Notes under the pieces: generated by a model
What the model saw: only the letters and a program-made list of their open reading frames with translations
Databases searched by the model: none
Told to the model about the DNA's origin: nothing
In this document: piece by piece, positions 1-7,686 of the stretch
Layout of the letters: each line of letters opens with the position of its first letter
Position numbering within the stretch: the first letter of the stretch is position 1
Made by a program: the position numbers and the translations under genes
Source of the DNA: a virus
IMG/VR virus record: IMGVR_UViG_3300043449_000060
Location: 1-23,243 of that record
Reading direction: 5' to 3' (one strand)
Length of the DNA stretch: 23,243 nucleotides

Positions 1-576
1 ATTACAGATTTGGCTGTGGCTGATGGTGGAACTGGTGCATCGACTGCGGCAAATGCTCGTACAAACCTGAGTGCGGCGGCTTCTGGTGCTAACTCTGACA
101 TTACCTCGATTACTGGTTTGACTACTGCTTTGACTGTGGCTCAAGGTGGAACTGGCGCAACATCAATCTCTTCTGGTGCTTTGGTTAAGGGTAATGGAAC
201 TAGTGCATTGAGTGCGGCATCTGCCTCTGACATAACAACTGCTATTGGTTCTACTGCGGTAACAAACGCAACAAACGCAACCAATGTAACAAATGGTTTA
301 GGTGTTAGCCAAACATATCAAAACGTAACTGGTAGCCGTGCTTTAGGAACAACCTATACAAACTCAACATCAAAGCCTATTTGGTTAAGCGTGTCGTTTG
401 GCAATAGTGCTGGTCAGGTATGTGACCTATATGTTGATGGCAATCTTGCTTCTCATACAGAAGGTGATCTATATCCACGATTGACAGTTACAGGAATTGT
501 CCCTGCTGGTAGCACATACTACATAAGCCGAACTGGTGGAAGTGGTGCTATCACTTATTGGTTGGAATTGAGATAA
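1..576 (+). CDS. Phage tail fibre protein, C-terminal part (5' end outside window)
   Basis: The frame is open from base 1, so the gene begins upstream; the TTG at 10 is internal. About 191 codons are visible. The first half carries GGTGA-type tail-fibre repeats: 'ADGGTGASTAANARTNL' and 'AQGGTGATSISSGALV', with Ser/Thr/Ala-rich linkers. The last 90 residues ('TYTNSTSKPIWLSVS' through 'YWLELR') resemble the compact C-terminal domain at the tip of many phage fibres, ending in an aromatic-X-ELR motif. The likely role is host-receptor contact at the virion surface. The next gene starts 2 bases after the stop. That it is a fibre or fibre-like tail protein is well supported by the repeats; receptor specificity cannot be read. 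Confidence 0.8.
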   Translation: MTDLAVADGGTGASTAANARTNLSAAASGANSDITSITGLTTALTVAQGGTGATSISSGALVKGNGTSALSAASASDITTAIGSTAVTNATNATNVTNGLGVSQTYQNVTGSRALGTTYTNSTSKPIWLSVSFGNSAGQVCDLYVDGNLASHTEGDLYPRLTVTGIVPAGSTYYISRTGGSGAITYWLELR

Positions 577-578
577 GA

Positions 579-1124
579 ATGAGCGAAGTTATTGATTTAC
601 TTGCTGTTGAGGGTGCTGTTTCTACACAAGAAGGACAGAACACGCCTGAAAAAATACAGTTTCGCCACAATGTTTTAGTTTTGCAAGAAGGCTTAATGGA
701 CAAAATAGCCAAGGGCGAAATTGAATCAACATTAGATGACTGCACATTAACCCATCATTTTTCACCTGTTGACGAAAAGTATGGTTGTGGCACTTACGCA
801 AGGGAAATGTTTATTCCAAAGGGAACTGTCATCATAGGAAAGATTCACAGGCATCAACATTTGAACTTTATTATGAAAGGCAAAGTATCTGTTGCTACTG
901 AGTTTGGTAAAAAGTATTTTGAAGCACCTCATGTGTTTATTTCTGAGGTTGGTTTAAAACGGGCTGTTTATGCAGAAGAAGATACTATTTGGGTAACAGT
1001 TCATTTAACAGAGCATCAAGGAGAGGATAACCTTTCCAAGATAGAGGAAGAAGTTATTGCGCCAACTTATGAAGAAATGGGGCTTATTGCCTCTGCGCCA
1101 CAAATCAAAGGAGAATTGCCATGA
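579..1124 (+). CDS. Cupin-like protein, 181 aa, between tail fibre and virion proteins
   Basis: The ATG at 579 is chosen over an upstream in-frame TTG at 558, because 558 would overlap the tail-fibre end while 579 follows its TAA by 2 bases. Residues about 78-145 look like a single cupin barrel. Cupin motif 1 is recognisable as G-x-I-H90-R-H92-Q-H94 followed by N and a KG turn, with three histidines in a row of alternating positions. The usual Glu ligand is replaced by Asn, and motif 2 (around 'VGLKRAVYAEED') has no clear His. The fold is therefore likely, while metal binding and any enzyme activity are uncertain. The C-terminus is acidic. Its stop overlaps the next start as ATGA, so it is translated with the structural genes. 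It could modify or decorate fibre or capsid parts; this is inference. Confidence 0.65.
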   Translation: MSEVIDLLAVEGAVSTQEGQNTPEKIQFRHNVLVLQEGLMDKIAKGEIESTLDDCTLTHHFSPVDEKYGCGTYAREMFIPKGTVIIGKIHRHQHLNFIMKGKVSVATEFGKKYFEAPHVFISEVGLKRAVYAEEDTIWVTVHLTEHQGEDNLSKIEEEVIAPTYEEMGLIASAPQIKGELP

Positions 1125-2179
1125 CATGGGGAATGACAGCAGTTGCGGGAGCAGGATTAGTCGGCGGCATAATGGCTGGCGAATCTGCTAAGAGTGCGGC
1201 AGAGACTTCTGCTAATGCTCAAAGAGAAGCGGCTCAGACGGCGGCAGATGCGGCTAGATTTCGTCCTGTCGGTGTAACTACTCGTTATGGCACATCACAG
1301 TTTCAATTAAGTCCTGAAGGATATTTGCAGAGTGCAGGATACACAGTATCTCCTGAACTACAACAATATCAGGATCAGTTACAAGCCCTATCGCAACAAC
1401 AAATCCAACAGGGCTTAATGGCTCCACAGCAGTACGCTCCTCTACAAGGTGCGGCGGGTGGGTTATTTAGTCTTGGTCAACAGTATTTGGCTCAAACGCC
1501 AGAACAGGCGGCTCAAAAGTATATGGAACAGCAACAGAACTTGCTTGCTCCTAGCCGTGAGAGACAGTATGCACAGTTGCAAAACAAATTGTTCCAAACA
1601 GGTAGAGGTGGTTTATCAGTAGGTGCGACTGGATTGCGTCCAAGTGGCGCACAAGGTTTAGGCGCAAGTAATCCTGAGATGGAGGCGTACTACAACGCTT
1701 TGGCACAACAAGATGCACAGTTAGCGGCTCAGGCACAAGAGGCTGGTCAACGGCAAACTGCATTTGGTGCAGGGCTGTTTGGCACAGGTTCGCAATTGCT
1801 TGGTCAGTATCAGGCTGGTCAAGTTGGTGCGTTATCACCATTCCAAACATCGCTTGGTTTGGGTGGAACTATTGAATCAATGGGTCAACAAGGATTGGAG
1901 TTGGGTTCTGCTCTTGGTGGTAGGTCTGCTACGGCTGGCGCAACTGCTGGAAGATATTTGCTTGCTGGTGGTCTAGGTGCGGCAGAGGCAATGCAAAAAG
2001 CCAACGCTTACAACCCATTGGCTAATGTCTTACAAGGCGTAGGAACAAATCCGTATGTTTACGATTATCTTAAAGGCAGGGGTGCTGGTGGCGGTATAAC
2101 AAGCACAGGTATGTTTGAACAATCATATACAGATGTTTATGGTGGTGGGCAACTGCCATTAGGCTACGCTAATCTTTAA
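1121..2179 (+). CDS. Putative internal virion / DNA-ejection protein, 352 aa
   Basis: The start ATG has a strong ribosome site (AGGAG about 7 bases upstream) and overlaps the previous stop. The protein opens with a hydrophobic Gly/Ala stretch ('VAGAGLVGGIMAG'), then an Ala/Gln-rich helical region and long Gln-rich stretches (residues about 85-250), and ends Gly/Tyr-rich. This composition, with its position after the tail fibre and before two more proteins of the same kind, fits small internal virion proteins of podoviruses, which travel with the DNA into the cell envelope. No catalytic motif is visible. The function is inferred from context and composition only, and it could instead be another minor structural protein. 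Confidence 0.55.
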   Translation: MTWGMTAVAGAGLVGGIMAGESAKSAAETSANAQREAAQTAADAARFRPVGVTTRYGTSQFQLSPEGYLQSAGYTVSPELQQYQDQLQALSQQQIQQGLMAPQQYAPLQGAAGGLFSLGQQYLAQTPEQAAQKYMEQQQNLLAPSRERQYAQLQNKLFQTGRGGLSVGATGLRPSGAQGLGASNPEMEAYYNALAQQDAQLAAQAQEAGQRQTAFGAGLFGTGSQLLGQYQAGQVGALSPFQTSLGLGGTIESMGQQGLELGSALGGRSATAGATAGRYLLAGGLGAAEAMQKANAYNPLANVLQGVGTNPYVYDYLKGRGAGGGITSTGMFEQSYTDVYGGGQLPLGYANL

Positions 2180-2190
2180 GGAGAAACCAA

Positions 2191-3735
2191 ATGGCAACAG
2201 ATATAGTAGGTGGATTATTTGGTATCACTCCTGAGATGTACCAAAGAGATCAAAATATATTGGCTTTGAAGCAAGCGGCAGAATTAGGGCAAATGGATCC
2301 TTTTGCATCTGCTCGTACTAGCCTTATCTATGGTGGCAGACAGTTGGCTGGCGCATTGGGTGCTGAAGACCCAATGTTGCGGAAGATTTCTGCACAAAAC
2401 CAGATATTGCAAGGATTGGACATTACCAATCCACAATCAATTGCTAGTGGTATTGAAAGAGCGCAACAGGCTGGAATTCCTGAGTTGGCTTTTAAGTTGT
2501 TGGCTGTTCGTGATGATGCAATGAAACGGCAAGCAGTTTTGCAATCTCAACAAAGAATGCAACAGGCTCAAGGTTTGTTGCCAAGCATATTAGTGCAAGG
2601 CACTCCAGAACAAGTTATTCCTGAAAAGGTTATTGTTGATGAGACTTCTGACACTTCTTATTTGCAACCAGCAACAAAGAAAGAAGCAACTCCAACAATG
2701 ATTAACCAAAGAGTTGTTGAGCAATTAAGCGTTACACCAGAAGGGCAAGCCGTTCTTGAAGGTTTCTACAAGGCGCAGAAGTCTGGCAGTGATGCAGATA
2801 AAGCGCAGGCGGAAGCAAATATCAAAATTGTTGAGGCTAGATATGCTCCTGAATCACAAAGAGCAAAATTGATTAAAGATGCGGCTGATGCACAAAAAGC
2901 GGCAACTGATGCAAGTTGGGAAGATAAAGTTAAAGCCATTGGCTATGCTAAAACAGTTGCTGAAATTAAGAATATCAATAGCGAAATTGGTGTTCGTGGT
3001 GCCAAACTTGGTTTGGATACACAAATGACTCAGGTCAATGTTTTAGAAAAGTTGGCTCAAATCCAAAAACTTAATACTGACATCCCAGAATCAACTAGAA
3101 AACTCATTAACGATAGTGCAGTTGTTGCCGCAACATCAAAGCAGGCGGCTAATCAGTTTAATGATTTAGCATCTAGGATTGAGTCTGCTGGCGGTGGATA
3201 TGGTGGATTCTCATCATTTAATTCATATCTTACGAAGGCTGGTGGTTTCCAGAATGGAACTTACGATTTGCGCCAAGAGTACACAAGGTTGCGTAACAAT
3301 GCGGCGATTAAGTCCCTGCCGCCTGGCCCCGCAACGGACAAAGACATCTCCCTTGCATTAAGCGGATTCCCAACCGAGACAGCAGATGCTAGAACTCTTG
3401 CTAGTTTCTTGCGTGGCATGGCAAAACTTCAAGAGATCGATGCGACAGTTGCCAACGCAAAAACTGATTGGGTTGCTCAAAACAATGGTGTTCTTACAAG
3501 AGCCAACAAGACATTTGTGGCTGGTGATTACACGGCAAAACAAGGTGAGACTTTTGTTGACTTCTCAAATAGGATTGCTAAAGATGTTAGTTCAAGATAT
3601 TCTGGTGTTGGTGAGAAAGAAAGAGTGCAAGGTTTAGTTGGTCAAATTCCAACAACAGGAGAACTACCATCAACTAGCACAAACATTTTGAACCAAGCAG
3701 ATCAAATTTTGGCTAGACCTCGTGGAGCAAGATAA
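2191..3735 (+). CDS. Putative internal virion protein, 514 aa
   Basis: The start follows AGGAG with a normal spacing (GGAGAAACCAA then ATG). The sequence is rich in Ala, Gln, Lys and Asp, predicted largely helical, with likely coiled-coil stretches around residues 100-135 and 200-330 ('SDADKAQAEANIKIVEAR', 'KLINDSAVVAATSKQAANQF'). There is no signal peptide, transmembrane segment or enzyme motif. Its stop overlaps the next start as TAATG, so the two are tightly coupled. Position and composition suggest a structural protein ejected with DNA, comparable in place to the P22 gp16/gp20/gp7 group. I do not recognise a named family, so the role is inference. Confidence 0.5.
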   Translation: MATDIVGGLFGITPEMYQRDQNILALKQAAELGQMDPFASARTSLIYGGRQLAGALGAEDPMLRKISAQNQILQGLDITNPQSIASGIERAQQAGIPELAFKLLAVRDDAMKRQAVLQSQQRMQQAQGLLPSILVQGTPEQVIPEKVIVDETSDTSYLQPATKKEATPTMINQRVVEQLSVTPEGQAVLEGFYKAQKSGSDADKAQAEANIKIVEARYAPESQRAKLIKDAADAQKAATDASWEDKVKAIGYAKTVAEIKNINSEIGVRGAKLGLDTQMTQVNVLEKLAQIQKLNTDIPESTRKLINDSAVVAATSKQAANQFNDLASRIESAGGGYGGFSSFNSYLTKAGGFQNGTYDLRQEYTRLRNNAAIKSLPPGPATDKDISLALSGFPTETADARTLASFLRGMAKLQEIDATVANAKTDWVAQNNGVLTRANKTFVAGDYTAKQGETFVDFSNRIAKDVSSRYSGVGEKERVQGLVGQIPTTGELPSTSTNILNQADQILARPRGAR

Positions 3736-5645
3736 TGGCAACAGCACAAGAATACGCAACTTGGATAGTTCAAAACAAGGATTTGCAAGGAACTCCTGAG
3801 TTTGAAACTGTTGCAAAAGCCTATGAGGTTAAAAAACAAAGTGAAAATTTAGCAACAACAACTGCTCAACTTGCGCCAAAACCTAAAGAGGCTGGCATTG
3901 TTGAGAAGTTGATTGGTGCTGGTGAAACTGGCTTGGCTATAACTACTGGTTTATTTGGCGGAACTTTTGGCGGTTTACGAGGTGGTATTGGTTATGCGGC
4001 TCAACAGGCTAGAGAAGGTAAGATTCGTGATCCTTTAGCAACTAGGGGTCTTGAGCAAGCCATAGTTCAAGGCGCACAAGACTTCACATATATGCCAAGG
4101 ACTGAGGCTGGTCAAGAGCAGACTCAAGCAGTTGGCAGATTTATTGGCGAGACAATTCCACCAGTTATGCCAGTTATTGGTGCACCATCCATGTTGTCTC
4201 AAGCAACTAGGCAAGCGGCACCATTTGTAGAAGCTGGCATCAGAAGGGGCGCTACTGCGGCTCAAGAAATGGCGATGATTCCTGTGCAAAGAGGAACTCA
4301 GATGGTGCGTGATGTTTTTGGAGTTGAGACTCCAGCACCAATGGGGGCAACTGGCAGAGCAAGTGGCGGTGCTATGGCTACTCCAGCGGAATTACAACGC
4401 ATGACAACTGCGGAAGGATTGCCTGTCCCTGTTAAGTTAACAAAAGGTGCGGCTAGTCGTGAGGCAGAGCAGTTGGCATTTGAAAAAGAGCAAATGAAAG
4501 GTCAGTTAGGACAACCTTTACGCCAACGGGCTGAAGAAAATAATTTACAACTATTGCAAAACTTTGATGCAATTGTTGATCTAACAGGAGCAGAACAAGT
4601 TAGAAGTGGGTTAGCCGCAACTGGTAATGCAGTTATTAATGCATTGTCAACTGGATATGAAGGGGCAAAAGCAAAAACAAGAGCCGCTTATAAAAAGGCT
4701 GAAGCACAGGGGGAACTTGATGCCTTGTTAAGTATTGATGATTTGGCTAATTACATAAATTCTAAAAAAGTAGAATCTGCTTTGCCAAATGCGCCAATAA
4801 TTAATTTTGCTAGAGATAAAGGCGTTGAATTAGGTGTTCTTGAAAAATTACCTGATGGTTCTGTTCAGGCTTTACCAACTACTTTAAAAAATACTGAAGC
4901 GTTAAGAAGATCAATTAACGAAGTAACAGGTTACGAACCAACTAATAAATTATTTAGCGGTGAATTAAAGAAGGTAATTGATCAAAACACAGAAGGTTTA
5001 GGTGGTGAACTTTACAAACAAGCCAGAACATTGCGTGAACAACAAGCTAGAAAATATGAAGGTCGTGCAATTGTTGCCAATTTACTTACAACAGTTAAAG
5101 GTAAAGATGATCCAAAGATTGTTGCTAGTGAAGCATTCCAGAAATCTATTCTTAATTCTTCACCAGAAGAAATTACATTCCTAAAACGTGTTTTGTTGAC
5201 AAGTGGCAAAGATGGTCAGCAAGCATTTAAAGAGTTACAAGGTGCAACTATCAAGCATCTAGAAGACATTTCTACGGCTGGAGTTGGAACAGACTCACAA
5301 GGTCGTGCATTGGTATCAACTGCGAAACTTAATGCTGGCATTAACCAATTGGATTCAAATGGAAGGCTAGACATTATTCTTGGAAAGAAAAATGCAGAAA
5401 TTGTGCGTGACTTGAATGAAGTGGCAAAGTATGTAACGACAGTCCCGCCTGGCACTCTGGTCAACAACAGCGGTACGGCTGGCGTTTTGTTGGCGGCAAT
5501 GGGTGAAGCGGCTACTACTGGCGCATTGACAGGTTTGCCATTGCCAGCAATTAGCATATTAAGAGCAGTTAATCAACAAATGAAAAACAATAAAACAAAA
5601 GCTAGGATTGCTCAGGCTCTTAACAAGGCTGAAAGTTCTCAATAG
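3735..5645 (+). CDS. Putative large internal virion / ejection protein, 636 aa
   Basis: It starts within TAATG of the preceding gene. A Gly-rich amphipathic segment near residues 60-90 ('GLFGGTFGGLRGGIGYAA') and a second hydrophobic Gly/Ala stretch near the C-terminus ('GVLLAAMGEAATTGALTG') could insert into membranes. The middle is a long helical, Lys/Glu/Gln-rich region. No lytic transglycosylase or protease motif was found, which sets it apart from T7 gp16-type proteins. It is the largest of three consecutive proteins that probably form the ejected internal complex. It ends in TAG, and the next gene lies in the same reading frame 9 bases later, so low-level readthrough would fuse the two. 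The role is inferred from context. Confidence 0.5.
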   Translation: MATAQEYATWIVQNKDLQGTPEFETVAKAYEVKKQSENLATTTAQLAPKPKEAGIVEKLIGAGETGLAITTGLFGGTFGGLRGGIGYAAQQAREGKIRDPLATRGLEQAIVQGAQDFTYMPRTEAGQEQTQAVGRFIGETIPPVMPVIGAPSMLSQATRQAAPFVEAGIRRGATAAQEMAMIPVQRGTQMVRDVFGVETPAPMGATGRASGGAMATPAELQRMTTAEGLPVPVKLTKGAASREAEQLAFEKEQMKGQLGQPLRQRAEENNLQLLQNFDAIVDLTGAEQVRSGLAATGNAVINALSTGYEGAKAKTRAAYKKAEAQGELDALLSIDDLANYINSKKVESALPNAPIINFARDKGVELGVLEKLPDGSVQALPTTLKNTEALRRSINEVTGYEPTNKLFSGELKKVIDQNTEGLGGELYKQARTLREQQARKYEGRAIVANLLTTVKGKDDPKIVASEAFQKSILNSSPEEITFLKRVLLTSGKDGQQAFKELQGATIKHLEDISTAGVGTDSQGRALVSTAKLNAGINQLDSNGRLDIILGKKNAEIVRDLNEVAKYVTTVPPGTLVNNSGTAGVLLAAMGEAATTGALTGLPLPAISILRAVNQQMKNNKTKARIAQALNKAESSQ

Positions 5646-5648
5646 GAG
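5644..5648 (+). promoter_or_regulatory. Ribosome binding site deciding an ATT start
   Basis: AGGAG overlaps the TAG stop of the 636-aa gene and sits 6 bases before the in-frame ATT at 5655. The next in-frame ATG, at 5676, is preceded by a pyrimidine stretch with no Shine-Dalgarno match. The site therefore supports initiation at ATT. Confidence 0.5.
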
Positions 5649-5654
5649 ATACCC

Positions 5655-6383
5655 ATTGATCCTTTTTCTCTCCTCATGTTGGCGCAAGGTGCAGTTGGCT
5701 TTATTAAGCAAGGCTGTGCAATGCTCCATGAGGGGCGAATGGAACTTGAAGGTGCTAAGAAGACAGTTGAAGGCGTACTTGCAGATGTCAAGGCAATCAA
5801 GGGCATTTGGCAGTGGCTCATTGGCTTACTTAGCGGAAAGCCCAAGTCCAAGCCAACAGAAGAAGCCCCCAAGCCTCTGGCGCAAAAGAAAGCCAAGGCA
5901 GTCTCAGCCAAGCAACAGTCTTACGAGGAACTTGAACTTAAACTTATCAAAGACATTGGTGACAAACTAGGTTTTCTCTTTGACACACAACAAGAAATCA
6001 ACAACTACTACCATGAACTAGAAGAAACAAACAAAAACAACTACGATCCAACCCAAAACAATAGCAAAAAGGCGATAGAGAGGGCTTTGATTGAGTTACA
6101 GATGGAGAAGTTGTTTGAGCAAGTCAGAGAGGCGATGGTGTATGCCCCAGCAGAACTAAAGGATTTGTATAGCAGATTCTTGAAAATGCACCAAAAGATT
6201 GAGCAAGAGCAAGAGTGGGCAAGGGCAGAGATGGTTCGCAGAGCAAGGCTAAAGAGATGGAAACAAGAGCAATATGAGATTCGTTGTATCGAATTAACTG
6301 GTGGGGTGATTGCTGTGGTGTTTATGTCTTTAATATTTGGGTGGATGATGTGGGTTCTACGAAACTTGTCGGGTGGATTCTGA
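5655..6383 (+). CDS. Membrane-anchored coiled-coil phage protein, 242 aa, likely ATT start
   Basis: I place the start at ATT 5655 (first residues M-D-P-F-S-L-L-M) because AGGAG lies 6 bases upstream; the ATG at 5676 lacks any ribosome site and would remove only seven residues. The N-terminal 55 residues contain weakly hydrophobic helices and a 'GIWQWLIGLLSG' segment. A Lys/Pro-rich linker follows (about 60-80), then a long charged helical region (about 85-205, 'KMHQKIEQEQEWARAEMV'), then one clear transmembrane segment near the C-terminus ('GGVIAVVFMSLIFGWMMWVL'). It may be the last of the virion or ejection genes or the first of the lysis region. I do not recognise the family. The next small gene overlaps its 3' end in another frame. 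Confidence 0.55.
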   Translation: MDPFSLLMLAQGAVGFIKQGCAMLHEGRMELEGAKKTVEGVLADVKAIKGIWQWLIGLLSGKPKSKPTEEAPKPLAQKKAKAVSAKQQSYEELELKLIKDIGDKLGFLFDTQQEINNYYHELEETNKNNYDPTQNNSKKAIERALIELQMEKLFEQVREAMVYAPAELKDLYSRFLKMHQKIEQEQEWARAEMVRRARLKRWKQEQYEIRCIELTGGVIAVVFMSLIFGWMMWVLRNLSGGF

Positions 6384-6517
6384 GTGTCTTGGCTTTGTGC
6401 ATCATTGTTGCCACAACAAGCCTTGCCTACATCGAAACCTTGTACATGAAGGCACAACTGAAGAGAGAGATGAAAGAATTGCGTAAGTTGAAACAAGAAC
6501 TGAAAGAAACCAAATGA
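6350..6517 (+). CDS. Small single-pass membrane protein, about 55 aa
   Basis: The frame has one clear transmembrane helix ('WILSVLALCIIVATTSLAY') followed by a strongly charged Lys/Glu coiled-coil tail ('MKELRKLKQELKETK'), with the topology of a small inner-membrane protein. It overlaps the end of the preceding gene in a different frame. The start is uncertain: I use GTG 6350, preceded by GGTGGA, though GTG 6341 or a later TTG are possible. Its stop overlaps the next ATG as ATGA, which supports real translation. Position at the head of the lysis region makes a helper of holin or spanin function possible, but no family is recognised. Confidence 0.45.
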   Translation: MGSTKLVGWILSVLALCIIVATTSLAYIETLYMKAQLKREMKELRKLKQELKETK

Positions 6518-6771
6518 ATATGTACAGAAAAAGCCATTTTGTATACATAAAGTGGTTGATATGTATAGGTTTATTCGTTTTGGCATCATGTAGTGATCGC
6601 TACCGATATTTTTGCCAAAATCCTAAGAACTTCTCTGCCAAACAATGTCAGCGTCCTGATTGCCAATTCACCCAAGATTGTCCCGATTACCTCGTAGCAC
6701 CTATATTGGAGAAACAAGTTGTCCAACAACCCCCACAAATTCCAAGTCAATCGGCTTCTGACGCAAGATGA
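6514..6771 (+). CDS. Cys-rich outer-membrane lipoprotein, 85 aa
   Basis: It has a lipoprotein signal: positive start (residues 1-13), hydrophobic core ('LICIGLFVL'), and lipobox L-A-S-C with the lipidated Cys at residue 26. The mature part contains four more Cys in a short block ('YFCQNPKNF', 'KQCQRPDCQF', 'DCPDYLV'), probably two disulfides in the periplasm, then a Pro/Gln-rich tail. It overlaps the previous gene by ATGA, and its last 53 bases overlap the next gene. I recall similar short Cys-block lipoproteins beside lysis genes of aquatic phages, but know no proven function. The true Rz1-like lipoprotein lies elsewhere (7424-7660), so this one is an extra. Confidence 0.6.
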   Translation: MNMYRKSHFVYIKWLICIGLFVLASCSDRYRYFCQNPKNFSAKQCQRPDCQFTQDCPDYLVAPILEKQVVQQPPQIPSQSASDAR

Positions 6772-7225
6772 GATAGAGGTCAGGGTTTGGGCTTTAGTAG
6801 TCCTAATCGTGACTGTTATCTTGGCTGGCATTGTGTTCTTTATGCTGTATAGCGTTACCTTTGTGACTCAGCCTATCAAGAGCATGGCTCCGATAGACCA
6901 AGGCTACCTCAAGATGCTCAACGATATTGTGTTGCTGATTGTTGGTGGCATTGGTGGCGTTATGTCTCGTAAGGGTGTGCAGACCTTGGCTGAGAAGATA
7001 GCAACGCCTACAACACCCCCTACAACGCCTCCTAGCACCCCTACAACGCCCCCACCACCATCTAACTCTACTTGGGTGTCATCTGGTGCTATGCCAGCAT
7101 GGGTGAATCCTCCTTTGGATGAGGAATGGAGAGCGCCACCACCACCTACCACCCCACCTGACTATATTGATCCTGAGAAGGAAAAAATAGCCAATGAGAG
7201 GGCATTAGCGAGGGCTGATCAATGA
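6719..7225 (+). CDS. Holin-like two-helix membrane protein with Pro/Thr-rich tail, 168 aa
   Basis: The start is TTG 6719 with GGAG 7 bases upstream, inside the lipoprotein gene. Two hydrophobic segments are visible: residues about 24-50 ('VLIVTVILAGIVFFMLY') and about 68-82 ('IVLLIVGGIGGVMS'), with 'QTLAEKI' after. Residues 97-150 are a low-complexity Pro/Thr tract, with repeats of TPPTTPP type, unusual for a holin. The C-terminus is charged. Position directly before the spanins and endolysin makes a holin or pinholin the best guess. The DNA for the Pro/Thr tract is itself repetitive (ACGCCCCC-like units), so its length may vary between relatives. Lethality and timing cannot be read from sequence. 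Confidence 0.5.
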   Translation: MSNNPHKFQVNRLLTQDEIEVRVWALVVLIVTVILAGIVFFMLYSVTFVTQPIKSMAPIDQGYLKMLNDIVLLIVGGIGGVMSRKGVQTLAEKIATPTTPPTTPPSTPTTPPPPSNSTWVSSGAMPAWVNPPLDEEWRAPPPPTTPPDYIDPEKEKIANERALARADQ

Positions 7226-7686
7226 TTCCAAACCCTTGGGTAATCTTAGGCGTTCTATTGGCTTTGGCAGGCTTTTATGGTTATGGACACCATAGAGGAT
7301 GGGATGATCGTGATATTGAGATGCAAGCAGAGATTGCTGTCAAGAACGAGGAAGCCCGTGTAAAAGAGCAAGAACTCACCAAACAACTTAATGAAAACTC
7401 AACCAAATTGATGGAGGCCAATAATGCCATTACTGAAAAACAGTCTAGTCTTGATCGTGCTATCCGTGCTGGTAGGGTGCGCCTCCCGACCCCAAGTTGC
7501 CCACAAACCAGTCCAAATACCCCCATTGCCAGCGGAAATAGCGGTCAAGCGGGAAGCGAATCTGACACAGAGACTCTCCGACTTATTGCTCAAATCGCCG
7601 CAGACGGAGACAAAGCCATCAACCAACTCAACGCCTGCATCGACAGTTACAACAAAGTGATGGAGACTGTAAATGGTAAACGCTGA
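7222..7686 (+). CDS. Rz: i-spanin (Rz-like), 154 aa
   Basis: The N-terminus is a signal-anchor helix ('VILGVLLALAGFYGYGHH') that would hold the protein in the inner membrane. A periplasmic helical, coiled-coil-prone stretch follows, rich in Glu, Lys and Asn (residues 30-75), which is the usual plan of Rz. GAGGG lies 7 bases before the ATG, and the start overlaps the previous stop. The o-spanin gene is wholly nested inside in the +1 frame, a hallmark of lambda-type Rz/Rz1 pairs, and the endolysin start overlaps the end. Together with the o-spanin it should span the periplasm and disrupt the outer membrane in the last lysis step. Identification rests on architecture, since Rz sequences diverge widely. 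Confidence 0.8.
   Translation: MIPNPWVILGVLLALAGFYGYGHHRGWDDRDIEMQAEIAVKNEEARVKEQELTKQLNENSTKLMEANNAITEKQSSLDRAIRAGRVRLPTPSCPQTSPNTPIASGNSGQAGSESDTETLRLIAQIAADGDKAINQLNACIDSYNKVMETVNGKR
7424..7660 (+). CDS. Rz1: o-spanin lipoprotein (Rz1-like), 78 aa, nested in Rz
   Basis: It is embedded entirely within the i-spanin gene in another frame. It has its own strong ribosome site, GGAGG (7413-7417), 6 bases before the ATG. The signal peptide is clear: K5, hydrophobic core 'LVLIVLSVL', lipobox L-V-G-C with the lipidated Cys at residue 19. The mature protein is about 60 residues and rich in Pro, Ser, Thr and Lys ('RPQVAHKPVQIPPLPAE'), as expected for outer-membrane-anchored Rz1 proteins. It should pair with the i-spanin C-terminus across the periplasm. 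Confidence 0.85.
   Translation: MPLLKNSLVLIVLSVLVGCASRPQVAHKPVQIPPLPAEIAVKREANLTQRLSDLLLKSPQTETKPSTNSTPASTVTTK

Noticed and set aside
6041-6589. Leftward 182-codon open frame rich in Phe, Cys and Ser
   Set aside because: Its composition is that of the reverse complement of a Lys/Glu-rich coding region, and it would cross three rightward genes.
7010-7160. Pro/Thr tract DNA repeats as a separate mobile or repeat element
   Set aside because: They are in frame and coding in the holin-like protein, so they are treated as a low-complexity protein segment.
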